A stretch of DNA of 64,000 nt from Bartonella sp. 220B (lineage in GTDB: Bacteria > Pseudomonadota > Alphaproteobacteria > Rhizobiales > Rhizobiaceae): positions 62,001 to 126,000 of the forward strand of contig NZ_JANHOI010000001.1 in the NCBI RefSeq assembly GCF_026930205.1, written 5' to 3'. Under the pieces are notes generated by a model, which saw only the letters and a list, made by a program, of their open reading frames with translations, was not told the DNA's origin and did not search any database. This document shows positions 22,101 through 30,989 of this stretch, in pieces. The translations under genes were made by a program, and so were the position numbers. Each line of letters starts with the position of its first letter. The stretch's first letter is position 1.

Positions 22101-25100
22101 AACACCCTTGATATCTCTTCCGAAGACAAAAAAACACTACGATCTATTGCACGACGGACATGGCTTTATTATGCAACCTTCGTCAATGCACAAAGCAATT
22201 ACTTACCACCTGATAATTTTCAAGAAGATCCTGAACCTCTTATTGCGCATCGTACATCTCCTACGAATATTGGAGTTTATCTTCTTTCCACTATTGCTGC
22301 ACGTGATTTTGGCTGGATTAGCTTTGAAGAAACTCTTACCCGTGTTGAATATACATTAAACTCTCTTGCAAAAATGGAAAAATTCCGTGGACACCTCTAC
22401 AATTGGTACGCAACGGATACACTCACCCCTCTCTTGCCAACTTATATATCAACAGTTGATTCAGGAAATCTCGCCGGTCATTTGGTGACACTCTCTTCAG
22501 CCTTAAGAGAATGGGCTGAAAAACCTTATGTCTTTTTCCAAAGTGATCGAATGGGCCTCTGGGATGTCTATGCTATTCTCGAAGAAACTGTAAAAGAAAT
22601 TCCTAATAATCAATCCAACGCATATTCCTTACGCCAGCGAATCGAAGAGCATATCTCTAACTTTCATCGCTCCATGTGCGCTTTTATAGAAACATCAGAG
22701 ACAGCCTCTTTCTCTATCACAAACCTTTTACTTAACGCCCGCAATATTGAACACTTAATAGAGGAATTTCATCAAAAAACGCAAACTGTAGAATCTGCCC
22801 GCGCACAATGTTGGGCTCAACGCCTCGTAGAAACATGCCAAGCACATCATCATGATAACAACCGGATTCATGATACCAAAAAAATACGTCAAAAATTAGA
22901 TACTTTAGCTACAAAAGCACGACAAATAGCCTTTAATATGGAATTTGATTTTCTAGAACAGCCTGAACGGCAACTCTTGTCCATTGGTTATCGTGTTCAG
23001 GAAAACAAACTTGATGAAGGCTGTTATGACCTTTTGGCTTCAGAAGCACGCCTCTCGAGCTTTTTTGCTATCGCAAAAGGCGATATAAAATACAAACATT
23101 GGTTTCATCTTGGTCGATTGCTCATCCCAATTGGTGGGAAAGGTGCGTTATTATCGTGGTCTGGCTCCATGTTCGAATATCTAATGCCATCTCTTATTAT
23201 GCATGAACCTAAAGGTTCAATCCTCAATCAAACAAATAGATTAATTGTTCGTCATCAAATACAATATGGTCATGCAAAAAAATTGCCATGGGGCATTTCA
23301 GAAGCCGCATTTAATGCACGCGATCATTTAATGAATTATCAATATGCTAGCTTTGGGGACCCAACCCTTGGACTCAAACGTGGTTTATCACGTAACGCAG
23401 TTATTGCTCCTTATGCAAGCCTTTTAGCAGCACAATATATGCCAACCCATGCCGTAAAAAATTTAAAACAACTTCGTAATCTTGGCGCTTTAGGAGCATA
23501 TGGTTATTACGATTCTGTCGATTTTACGCCTTCACGTGTTCAAAAGGGAGAAAAATACGCCATTGTACGTAACTATTATGCACATCATCATGGTATGTCA
23601 ATTCTTGCTATCAACAATGTCATTTTCGAAGGACGTATGCGTAATCGTTTTCATCATGACACAGTCATTGAAGCAACACAATTGTTATTACATGAAAGAG
23701 CGCCACATCAAATTCCCATTATTCACACAAAAGTTGCCAATCCCACTCGCAATAACGCCCAGGAATTTGATAATACCTCTACCCGTATCATTACGAACCC
23801 ACTTCTTAAACCACGTGCAACTTTACTTTTATCTAATGGCGTTTATTCTACAATGTTGACAGCCAATGGTTCAGGCTACAGCCGTTGGCATGATTATACG
23901 ATTACGCGCTTTATTCCTGATGCTACAGAAGATCAACAGGGACTTTTATTTTTTCTACGTGATATGCATAGTGGACGTTGGTGGTCTGTTACAGGTGAGC
24001 CAACACGCGTTGCTGAAGAAGAAGCAATTAGCATTTTCACCGATGAAAAAGCTGACTATATGAAAATGGTTGATGGCATAAAATCAACACTCGAATGTCT
24101 CGTTACATCTGAAAGCAATGGTGAAGGACGGCGTCTCCAACTTATAAATATGACCAACAAAGACCGCTTCATTGAAGTTACCTCCTATGGTGAATTAGCG
24201 CTCGCAACTATCGACACAGACTGCGCCCATCCTGTTTTTTCACATATGTTTATAGAAACAGAAATCGCTGAAGACAGAAGAACAATTTTTGCCAAAAGAC
24301 GCAAACGCTCTCCTAGTGATCCTGAAATCCATATTGCCCATTTTGTGAGTGATATTATGAATAGTATCCAAGAAACAGAAGCTGAAACAGACCGTTCTCT
24401 GTTTATTGGTCGAGGTAGATCCATTCATCGACCTGCTGCATTTGATCAAAATGCTCGTTTTAGCAACAGTCAAGGCTGCGTACTTGATCCAATCATCTCA
24501 CTTCGCTGCCGTGTAAAAATTCCGGCACATGAAAAAGTCGAACTCATTTTTTGGACTTTTGCTGCTCATGAAAAAGAAACTTTGCACAATCATATTAAAC
24601 ATTATCGACAGCCCAATATATTCCAACAAGAATTTTCAATGGCATGGACACGTTCACAGGTCTCGCTCTATCAACGTGATATAAACCTTAAAGAAGCTCT
24701 TACTTATCAAAAATATGCAACACCGCTTATTTATCCAGATCATACATGGCGCTTTCCCCCTGAAATACTAGCAAAAACTCTTGGAAAACAATCTGATCTT
24801 TGGCCAATGTCCATTTCAGGAGATATCCCTATCTGCCTTTTAAGATTAGATAATGAAATGGATATAACTGTCCTTCGCGAACTCCTTAAAGCACATGAAT
24901 ATTGGCGTATACGTGGTCTCATTGTTGACCTTGTTATTTTAAATGAGCAAGCCTTTTCCTATATACAAGATACGCAACGCGCTATTGAATGGGTATGCGA
25001 ATCCTACCGCCATCACACGCATAACATGGATGAACGCCAACATATTTTTACTCTTCGGCGTGATCAAATGAATGAACAAAGTTTCAAAACACTTCTTGCA

Positions 25101-27725
25101 TCAGCCCGTATCATCCTTCATGCGCAAAATGGATCTTTGTCTGAACAGCTTAAACGTATGGAAAATATTGACTCTGATCTAGCAACACGTAACAGTAATC
25201 AAGAATTTGATAGTAAATTCAATGACAGCAAATATGATAAAAAAAAGCAAATAGCGACACCAACTAAACCCAATCTCTTTACTTCGATTGGTCTTATTGG
25301 CCAACAAAAAGCCTCACCTCTTGCTATAAATGGCAAAGATCTAAAATATTGGAATGGTTACGGTGGCTTTAATCATGACAATCATTATGTTATCCGTCTT
25401 CATGGACACACAACGACACCACACCCGTGGATTAATGTCATTGCTAACCACGGCTTTGGATTTCATGTCTCTGCTGAAGGTGCACTCTTTACCTGGGCTA
25501 ACAATAGTCGTGATTACCAATTAACGCCTTGGGCAAATGATCCTGTTTCTAACCGTCCAGGAGAAGCCCTTTATCTGGTAGATCGCCTAACTTTAAAACG
25601 TTTCTCACCCGTTTCTGCCGTTGAATGTGATAAAAATGTTGTTTATGAAGCCTGTCATGGTTTTGGATTCTCAACATTTAAATCTACACATTCAGAAATT
25701 GTATTAGAGCTTACTCATACTCTCGATCAAGAAAAACCTGTTCGCTTTTCACGTCTCATTCTGAAAAATGAAGGGAAAAAGTTGCGCAGTTTACGCCTCT
25801 ATAATTATGTTGAATGGGTTTTAGGTAATATCCGCACAAAATATGCACCTTTTATCTTTCCTTCTTATGATGCCCAACGTGGTGCACATTTTATTCAAAA
25901 TCCTTATCACATCGAAAAATCTCAACAAGTGACATTTTTATCAGCATCGCAAATGCCAACCAGCACCACCACCAATCGGAGTGAATTTATTGGTTCCACA
26001 GGAACTGTTATACATCCACATGCTATCCGAAAAGCTGGTGCCCTTTCAAATAGGGTTGAAGCAGGAAGTGATCCTTGCTCGGCATTCGCTTATGATATTG
26101 ATCTTTTACCAGGAGAAACAAAAGAAATAATCTTTTATCTTGGCAGTGCAGAAAACAGGCAAGAAGCTGAAAAATTATTAGACCACGTGCGTACAAGTGA
26201 TTTTGCAACCCTCTTAACACAGCAAAAACAACAATGGAGTGATTTTGTTTCTGCTTTCCAAGTGAAAACACCTGATCCTTCTTTTGATATTATGGTCAAT
26301 CACTGGCTTCCTTATCAAATTTATGTATGCCGTATGATGGCGCGTACAGCTTTTTATCAAGCAAGTGGTGCTTTTGGCTTCCGTGATCAATTGCAAGACA
26401 GCTTGTCCTTGTTATTATTAAAACCACAACTCGCGCGTGAACAACTGTTAAATGCCGCAGCGCATCAATTTCTCGAAGGGGACGTACAACATTGGTGGTT
26501 GCCTGATACCAATGCTGGTGTTCGTACACGCATTTCTGATGATATCGTCTGGCTTGCATATGGAACAGCTCTTTATGTCAATACGACTGGTGAATATGAA
26601 TTTCTTGATACCCTCATTGCTTTCATTGAAGGCGCCGCTTTGAATATCGAACAACATGATGCTTATTTTCAGCCTACACAATCTTCAAAGGTCGCAACGC
26701 TTTATGAACATTGTGCTTTCGCTTTAGATCTTGCCATCGAACGCTGTGGACAACATGGGCTCCCACTTATCCTAGGCGGTGATTGGAATGATGGTATGAA
26801 TTTGGTAGGAATTAAAGGAAAAGGGGAAAGCACTTGGCTCGGTTGGTTTCTTGGCACCACATTACAAGCATTCATCACCATTGCCAAAAACCGTGGTGAC
26901 AGCAGCCATATACAGGCATGGGGTGCATATCTTGAACGTTTAAAAAAATCTCTAGAAAAAAACGGTTGGGATGGTGCTTGGTATCGACGTGGTTACTTTG
27001 ATGATGGAACTCCTCTTGGTTCCCAAATAAATGATGAATGCCAAATTGATACTATTGCTCAATCTTGGGCTGTTATTTCTCAAATGGCACCACTTAAGCG
27101 CCAAAAACAAGCAATGGCATCAATGCTTGAACATCTATGGGATGAAAAAAGTGGCCTCATACGTCTTTTCTGGCCACCTTTTGATAAAAGTACTCTCGAA
27201 CCCGGTTATATAAAAGGTTATCCTCCAGGGATTCGAGAAAATGGCGGTCAATACACGCATGGTGCCATTTGGAGCATTTTGGCGCTTGCGCAAATGGGAG
27301 AAAGCGATAAAGCTTATAGTTTATTTTCTATGATAAACCCTATTACCCACGGGCAAAATCCTACTATTTATCGTGTTGAACCTTATGTTATGGCTGCAGA
27401 TATTTACGCCGTTGAACCACGCCGAGGACAAGGCGGGTGGACATGGTATACAGGCTCAGCAGGCTGGTTTTATCATGCCGCAACACAAGCCATTCTTGGC
27501 ATTAATCGTCAAGGCAATTTATTGTTCTTAAAACCAAATTTACCCTCCTCTTGGCCTGAATATGAAGTAAAAATGAAATTTTATGATGCTGTTTATAACA
27601 TTAAAGTGAAATGGGGATCTGAAAATAAACTTAGTGTTGATGGTAAAAAATATACCAAAGTTCATGCAGGAATACAGTTACAAAAAACGGGAAAACACGA
27701 AATTATACGTACCATTAAATCTTAA
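19149..27725 (+). CDS. ndvB: Cyclic beta-1,2-glucan synthase
   Basis: A giant 2858-residue inner-membrane enzyme that initiates, elongates and cyclises periplasmic beta-1,2-glucan from UDP-glucose (ChvB/NdvB/Cgs family). The soluble N-terminal part is followed by membrane segments from about residue 420. A GT84 glycosyltransferase follows with DSD at 626-628, LSHDLLEGG near 738 and the RHHRW motif at 772-776, then more membrane helices to about 1000. A long C-terminal region contains the GH94 phosphorylase-like domain with GGDWNDGMN (Asp at 2545), ENGGQYTHGA (~2697) and GGWTWYTGSAGW (~2762), which controls ring size in characterised relatives. Length agrees with the Agrobacterium and Brucella enzymes, and no interruption is seen. 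In Brucella the product acts on host membranes. A role in Bartonella infection is inference. Confidence 0.95.
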   Translation: MALTISFMKWFCSQQTETHFLTQTNFPLRSTYKSQDELYKLGHDIASQKEILLPEYKGENNFHRRLNENAKLILHAFQTSDIAAWNDETISPAAQWLIDNHYTIDKTIQQLRRNLSKSFIKQLPVYKQNTGIPRIFALTWLYIAHTDSGFSQKTLTAMIKGFQEICTLKIGELWALPSVMQMLLIENVCRLSQHIEKTRSMRHLAHKVADKISLADNETKLHTLFTRYESFTADPTFSTHLFYRLRSASVDTTTALTWLEKQLQSRGSNLEIVTADEHTRQAANGVTMGNIIRALKAIDDVDWTVWFETISSVDSILRENSDFSEIDSRSRNLYRQVIEKIAHLSPLSELEVARKAVEMAHSSSKESSHRSHSSVGWYLVDDGRYAFEKACRYTPPLFIKWARAFSSLRIKTIAIPVSFLTFAFLLTTYFLLSTSSIAPWMTIFFTALALFPAMDAAFAFFNTVVSWIIPSKQLIGYEYKEGIPKNARTMVVVPTLISSHEYIDEQVRNLEVHYLSNPKGAIHFALVTDWSDAPFEQTQDDLDLLHYAQKKIDQLNRCYHRDDIPIFFLLHRRRLYNTSEKCWMGWERKRGKLYELNLLLRGDKNTSFYPPNPLLPMNCRFVMTLDSDTRLTHESVTKLVGKLNHPLNQPIFNTQNKKIVKGYSILQPRMTPSLTTGKETSILQRIFSTNRGLDPYVFAVSDTYQDLLGEGTFIGKGLYNLDAFQQSLEGKIKENTVLSHDLLEGGYARTALVSNVEMIEDYPTTYNIDVMRHHRWTRGDWQLLPYLFSPKKISSTTRWKMQDNLRRSLTPLMWIIAAFAGWSFLPLKSAIIWQIFLLFSLFVSPILGVLQTLVPSTIDYSLQGYFQLILNKIVLTGANIFLKLIFLAHSAYFMTDAIIRALYRMTISKKHLLEWKTSAATKTMPNSLGFYILTMWTASLIGILAITLPFFFKSSSSFIALPFGLAWFFSPLIAWFVSQPSEFQNTLDISSEDKKTLRSIARRTWLYYATFVNAQSNYLPPDNFQEDPEPLIAHRTSPTNIGVYLLSTIAARDFGWISFEETLTRVEYTLNSLAKMEKFRGHLYNWYATDTLTPLLPTYISTVDSGNLAGHLVTLSSALREWAEKPYVFFQSDRMGLWDVYAILEETVKEIPNNQSNAYSLRQRIEEHISNFHRSMCAFIETSETASFSITNLLLNARNIEHLIEEFHQKTQTVESARAQCWAQRLVETCQAHHHDNNRIHDTKKIRQKLDTLATKARQIAFNMEFDFLEQPERQLLSIGYRVQENKLDEGCYDLLASEARLSSFFAIAKGDIKYKHWFHLGRLLIPIGGKGALLSWSGSMFEYLMPSLIMHEPKGSILNQTNRLIVRHQIQYGHAKKLPWGISEAAFNARDHLMNYQYASFGDPTLGLKRGLSRNAVIAPYASLLAAQYMPTHAVKNLKQLRNLGALGAYGYYDSVDFTPSRVQKGEKYAIVRNYYAHHHGMSILAINNVIFEGRMRNRFHHDTVIEATQLLLHERAPHQIPIIHTKVANPTRNNAQEFDNTSTRIITNPLLKPRATLLLSNGVYSTMLTANGSGYSRWHDYTITRFIPDATEDQQGLLFFLRDMHSGRWWSVTGEPTRVAEEEAISIFTDEKADYMKMVDGIKSTLECLVTSESNGEGRRLQLINMTNKDRFIEVTSYGELALATIDTDCAHPVFSHMFIETEIAEDRRTIFAKRRKRSPSDPEIHIAHFVSDIMNSIQETEAETDRSLFIGRGRSIHRPAAFDQNARFSNSQGCVLDPIISLRCRVKIPAHEKVELIFWTFAAHEKETLHNHIKHYRQPNIFQQEFSMAWTRSQVSLYQRDINLKEALTYQKYATPLIYPDHTWRFPPEILAKTLGKQSDLWPMSISGDIPICLLRLDNEMDITVLRELLKAHEYWRIRGLIVDLVILNEQAFSYIQDTQRAIEWVCESYRHHTHNMDERQHIFTLRRDQMNEQSFKTLLASARIILHAQNGSLSEQLKRMENIDSDLATRNSNQEFDSKFNDSKYDKKKQIATPTKPNLFTSIGLIGQQKASPLAINGKDLKYWNGYGGFNHDNHYVIRLHGHTTTPHPWINVIANHGFGFHVSAEGALFTWANNSRDYQLTPWANDPVSNRPGEALYLVDRLTLKRFSPVSAVECDKNVVYEACHGFGFSTFKSTHSEIVLELTHTLDQEKPVRFSRLILKNEGKKLRSLRLYNYVEWVLGNIRTKYAPFIFPSYDAQRGAHFIQNPYHIEKSQQVTFLSASQMPTSTTTNRSEFIGSTGTVIHPHAIRKAGALSNRVEAGSDPCSAFAYDIDLLPGETKEIIFYLGSAENRQEAEKLLDHVRTSDFATLLTQQKQQWSDFVSAFQVKTPDPSFDIMVNHWLPYQIYVCRMMARTAFYQASGAFGFRDQLQDSLSLLLLKPQLAREQLLNAAAHQFLEGDVQHWWLPDTNAGVRTRISDDIVWLAYGTALYVNTTGEYEFLDTLIAFIEGAALNIEQHDAYFQPTQSSKVATLYEHCAFALDLAIERCGQHGLPLILGGDWNDGMNLVGIKGKGESTWLGWFLGTTLQAFITIAKNRGDSSHIQAWGAYLERLKKSLEKNGWDGAWYRRGYFDDGTPLGSQINDECQIDTIAQSWAVISQMAPLKRQKQAMASMLEHLWDEKSGLIRLFWPPFDKSTLEPGYIKGYPPGIRENGGQYTHGAIWSILALAQMGESDKAYSLFSMINPITHGQNPTIYRVEPYVMAADIYAVEPRRGQGGWTWYTGSAGWFYHAATQAILGINRQGNLLFLKPNLPSSWPEYEVKMKFYDAVYNIKVKWGSENKLSVDGKKYTKVHAGIQLQKTGKHEIIRTIKS

Positions 27726-27852
27726 TAACAGAAAATAAAAGTTTTTTTATTCTTGCCCAAAATCTTAGAGTTGTTATAGTTTCTGCCGTCCCTATATTGA
27801 TTACATTGGTGCATAGTAATTTTGCATTCACAAAACTGAAAGAAAAAGGGTT

Positions 27853-29157
27853 ATGAATCACCCAGATATTGCGAGACGTGTTTATAACCATACTTGGAAA
27901 CTTGATCCTATTATTCGTTCACTTCTGGATACGGATTTTTATAAACTTCTTATGGTGCAGATGATTTGGGGACTTTATCCCAATGTAAATGTTACTTTCT
28001 CCCTCATAAACCGTACCAAAACAATCCGTCTTGCTGATGATATTGATGAGGGCGAATTGCGTGCCCAACTTGATCATACCCTTAGTTTGCGCTTTACGAA
28101 AAAAGAAATGATCTGGCTTGCTGGTAATACATTTTATGGACGTAAACAAATTTTTGAGCCAGATTTTCTCCATTGGCTTGAAAATTTTCAACTCCCAGAA
28201 TATGAACTAGCCCGTAAAGATGGCCAATATATTCTCCATTTTCATGGCCCTTGGGCCTATAGTTCTATGTGGGAAATTCCTGCCCTTGCTATCATTAGCG
28301 AATTGCGTTCACGTGCTGCTATGAAAAACTTAGATCGTTTTGCGCTTGATGTACTTTATGCACGTGCTAAAGCAAAAATGTGGAGTAAAGTTGAACGTCT
28401 CAAAAAATTGCCTGATATCAAAATATCCGACTTTGGCACAAGGCGTCGCCATTCTTTCTTATGGCAACGATGGTGTGTTGAAGCATTAAAGGAAGGAATT
28501 GGCGATTCTTTTACCGGAACTTCCAATGTTCTTCTTGCCATGGATACAGATTTAGAAGCTCTTGGTACCAATGCACATGAATTGCCCATGGTTATTGCTG
28601 CTCTTGCCAATAATGATAACGAATTGCGTCAAGCTCCTTATAAAGTTCTCCAAGATTGGAACCGTTATTATGGTGGAAATCTTCTCATTGTTTTACCTGA
28701 TACCTTTGGTACAGAAGCATTTTTACGCAATGCACCAGATTGGGTAGCTGATTGGACAGGTTTCAGACCTGACAGTGCTCCCCCCATTGAAGGTGGCGAA
28801 CGTATTATCCAATGGTGGAAAGAAAAAGGGAAAAATCCACATGAAAAATTATTAATTTTTTCTGATGCACTTGATGTCAATACAATTGAAAAAACCTACC
28901 ATCATTTCCATGGAAAAGTTCGTATGAGTTTTGGATGGGGAACAGACCTTACGAATGATTTTGTAGGATGTGCACCCCAAGAAATTGCCAATTTTGATGC
29001 TCTTTCCCTTGTTTGTAAAGTCACACATGCCAATGGACAGCCAGCCGTAAAACTCTCCGATAATCCTGAAAAAACCATCGGTGATCCGCAAGAAACACAA
29101 CGTTATCTCGATTTCTTCGGGAATGAAAAACGTGTTGCTAGACCCGTAAAGACTTAA
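27853..29157 (+). CDS. pncB: Nicotinate phosphoribosyltransferase
   Basis: Makes nicotinate mononucleotide from nicotinate and PRPP in NAD salvage. The 434-residue product has [16 protein letters not shown] near the N-terminus. [12 protein letters not shown] contains the His autophosphorylated in the family, followed by GTSNVLLA, with DTFGTEAFL and [12 protein letters not shown] in the C-terminal barrel. The ATG at 27853 is preceded by AAAGGG. It stands alone between ndvB and a gap. Confidence 0.95.
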   Translation: MNHPDIARRVYNHTWKLDPIIRSLLDTDFYKLLMVQMIWGLYPNVNVTFSLINRTKTIRLADDIDEGELRAQLDHTLSLRFTKKEMIWLAGNTFYGRKQIFEPDFLHWLENFQLPEYELARKDGQYILHFHGPWAYSSMWEIPALAIISELRSRAAMKNLDRFALDVLYARAKAKMWSKVERLKKLPDIKISDFGTRRRHSFLWQRWCVEALKEGIGDSFTGTSNVLLAMDTDLEALGTNAHELPMVIAALANNDNELRQAPYKVLQDWNRYYGGNLLIVLPDTFGTEAFLRNAPDWVADWTGFRPDSAPPIEGGERIIQWWKEKGKNPHEKLLIFSDALDVNTIEKTYHHFHGKVRMSFGWGTDLTNDFVGCAPQEIANFDALSLVCKVTHANGQPAVKLSDNPEKTIGDPQETQRYLDFFGNEKRVARPVKT

Positions 29158-29481
29158 TCACAAACCCATTTGTATGAAATAAAAGATAAGCAACTACAAA
29201 ATCAATTACCGATGGATTAAAAGGATGCAATTTCTCTCAGATTAACAAAAAAATATATCTTTCTAGAAATATCATCCACTCTTGCTTGTGAAAGCAATAT
29301 TCTTCTTAAGCAGTACAGGTTAACATCTTAAGCTAATGGCTGAATCTGAGCAATAAAAACTATAATTTATTCATTGACAATTATAACCAAAACGTGCATT
29401 TGCTGTGACCATAATGTGTATTTGCCTTAATTTCATAGCAAACGCATTTGTAAATTTATTTTTTATTGGGAAATTTATTTC
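29158..29481. other. 324-bp region upstream of the small secreted protein
   Basis: No gene. A TTGACA hexamer lies at 29374-29379. Downstream are three related ATTTG-containing boxes (29394-29403, 29416-29425, 29443-29450). The left part (29158-29370) shows nothing identifiable. Confidence 0.5.
29394..29450 (+). promoter_or_regulatory. Tandem GTGyATTTGC boxes before secreted-protein gene
   Basis: GTGCATTTGC (29394-29403) and GTGTATTTGC (29416-29425) are spaced exactly 22 bases apart, about two helical turns. A weaker third match, CGCATTTG, lies at 29443-29450. They lie 32-88 bases before the ATG at 29482, a plausible operator array. The regulator is unknown. Confidence 0.35.
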
Positions 29482-29832
29482 ATGAAACATATTATTTTAG
29501 CTGCGGCTTTTTTTTCTATCTTTTCTTCAGTATTATCTCCAATAATGGCTAGTGCAGCGCCGATGGGGAAAGGCTGTGGGAGGCCGATAGTGGACAAACT
29601 TGTAGAGCGAGGTAAACTAAAAAGTAATATTCAAGAGTACGAGAAAACTCTTCTTTCAAACGTTATTGTTCCTGAGATGAAAAGCTTCTTTCGTAAAACA
29701 TACGACAAATTTCAAGTTACGGTGTTCACTTATCCCATTCTTCGCTCTTTGGGGTTCAAGAGTAATTGTGCCCCGGTTAACGCGCATCTAAGGAATATTG
29801 ATTACCTATATTTTTCATGCTCTGTTGATTGA
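29482..29832 (+). CDS. Small secreted protein, function unknown
   Basis: A 116-residue product I do not recognise. The first ~26 residues form a classical Sec signal peptide: MKH, a hydrophobic core ILAAAFFSIFSSVL, and a likely cut after ASA. The predicted mature protein (~90 residues) is basic and has three cysteines (GKGCGRP, SNCAPV, FSCSVD). An odd number leaves one unpaired if two form a disulfide. It has no membrane segment or lipobox. The gene has its own upstream region with tandem boxes and is followed by a very strong hairpin, so it looks like a genuine monocistronic gene. The dispersed repeat copy C lies just beyond. A periplasmic or exported role is inferred from the signal peptide only. 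Confidence 0.7.
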   Translation: MKHIILAAAFFSIFSSVLSPIMASAAPMGKGCGRPIVDKLVERGKLKSNIQEYEKTLLSNVIVPEMKSFFRKTYDKFQVTVFTYPILRSLGFKSNCAPVNAHLRNIDYLYFSCSVD

Positions 29833-29867
29833 AAGTAGTAAAGAAAAATAGAGGCTCTTGATAAAGA

Positions 29868-29894
29868 AAGCATCTCGTGTTGCACGAGATGCTT
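29868..29894 (+). terminator. Perfect 12-bp hairpin after the secreted-protein gene
   Basis: AAGCATCTCGTG pairs perfectly with CACGAGATGCTT across a three-base loop. The following sequence AGTTTC has only a short T stretch. Likely a terminator or mRNA 3' stabiliser. Confidence 0.7.
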
Positions 29895-29928
29895 AGTTTC
29901 ATGGGGTTACGCATAGGTGTAGTAATAG

Positions 29929-29972
29929 CAACATGCAAAACAGTAAACTATCATTATAAATCAATATGTTGT
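29929..29972 (+). repeat. Dispersed ~45-bp repeat, copy C
   Basis: Shares CAACATGCAAAAC and TATCATTATAAATCAATATG with the other copies. Where an integrase start would be expected by analogy there is instead the end of the secreted-protein gene. Confidence 0.8.
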
Positions 29973-30074
29973 TGCTCATTAAAGTGGCTTTATGAACATT
30001 AGGATGACAGTTCAGCATTTTCTCTACTCATAAAATTGTCTTCACGAACATATTATTCTCTCTTATAAACTGTT

Positions 30075-30195
30075 CTAAAGAAGCTCATTGTCTTCTTCTT
30101 GATATAGAGATGTTACTTTTAAATTTTGAGGAAAATCTTGATCAAGGGCTCTCACAAACTCGTCAAAGATAGGCTTCTAAAGCCTTTTTCTCCAT
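30075..30195 (-). pseudogene. Fragment of unknown gene downstream of DUF454 gene
   Basis: The minus strand contains an ATG at 30195 giving MEKKALEAYL and a stop. A frame offset by one base continues IFDEFVRALDQDFPQNL then KVTSLYQEEDNELL to a stop at 30075. The second part looks like genuine protein with an acidic end. I do not recognise the family. It could be a 3' fragment of a lost gene or a frameshifted small gene. The ATG touches the DUF454 stop codon. Confidence 0.35.
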
Positions 30196-30581
30196 TATGA
30201 AGAGGGACGTGTCACAATATAAACAGCAATAAACAGTAATACAGCAGCAACAAACAAAGCAAGCCACAAAACAGGGCGTGCTATTACTAGAAAAGATAAA
30301 AAACCACCCGCCATACTTACCACTGCAATAACTTTAACAAATTTGGAAATAGCTCCCTTTTCTTCCCATTGCTTAATAGGTGGACCGAAAACACGGTGAT
30401 TATGCAACCAACAATGAAAACGTGGAGATGAACGAGCAAAACACCATGAAGCAACTAATAAAAAAGGCACTGTTGGCATAATAGGTAATACTATACCGAT
30501 AACACCTAATACAATCATAACCCATCCCACCATAGAAGTGAAAATACGCAAAGGGTGCGATATCTTAAAATTTTTTTTCAT
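30195..30581 (-). CDS. DUF454 (YbaN-like) inner-membrane protein
   Basis: A 128-residue membrane protein of the DUF454/YbaN family. The signature GIVLPIMPTVPFLLVASWCF followed by ARSSPRFHCWLHNH and FGPPIKQWEEKGAI is clear. Predicted membrane segments are at ~14-50 (two closely spaced) and ~82-122 (two). Function is unknown in the family. It is sometimes near haem or iron genes elsewhere, but no such neighbour is contiguous here. The nearest gene, the metal transporter, lies about 400 bases upstream. Confidence 0.85.
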   Translation of the reverse strand: MKKNFKISHPLRIFTSMVGWVMIVLGVIGIVLPIMPTVPFLLVASWCFARSSPRFHCWLHNHRVFGPPIKQWEEKGAISKFVKVIAVVSMAGGFLSFLVIARPVLWLALFVAAVLLFIAVYIVTRPSS

Positions 30582-30989
30582 CTTTTAGCACTATTTCCCT
30601 CTATGAAAGACCCTTGTATCTCTTTTCTTGTTTTTCACGTGCTTTAGTGCATAACGGCTATAGCCTTTATTCGCCATACACCTTTATTCGTAAGCGTCTT
30701 TTCTGTGATACCCTCTTTGAAACACAAAACAGCCTACGCAATATGATGTTCATTTCAAATTTTTCAAGAAATCAAAAGAAATTTTTAGAAAAGCTAAAAA
30801 TAAAAAGGCTGCAGAATAAATCAATGCAGCCTTTTAATTACAAATGCAGTACTTGGGGGGAGAATATATACTGCACTCATCTGCTAGACATTAGGAGGAA
30901 AATGACCTAGCACCTCGGCTTCTAGTGAAAACAAGCATGAGACACAACATACAAAAATGCATGACTGCTATGCACATATTTTATCGCCT
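30582..30989. other. 408-bp interval between DUF454 gene and sitD
   Basis: Holds a strong symmetrical hairpin at 30803-30835. A 98-codon plus-strand frame (30614-30910) runs through the hairpin and has no recognisable product, so I do not call it. No other structure was seen. Confidence 0.5.
30803..30835. terminator. Bidirectional-type hairpin, likely terminator of the sit operon
   Basis: AAAAGGCTGCA (30803-30813) pairs perfectly with TGCAGCCTTTT (30825-30835). The A/T ends make it usable from both strands. It lies about 155 bases past the sitD stop on the minus strand. Confidence 0.65.

Larger units (their letters stand above)
29833..30194. other. 362-bp interval with repeat copy C and a gene fragment
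   Basis: Contains the hairpin at 29868-29894, repeat copy C (29929-29972) and a minus-strand coding fragment (30075-30195) adjoining the DUF454 gene. Unlike copies A, B and D, no integrase remnant is visible 130 bases away. Confidence 0.6.

Noticed and set aside
30614-30910. 98-codon plus-strand frame
   Set aside because: Runs through a strong symmetrical hairpin, has no recognisable product and lies on the strand opposite to both neighbours.
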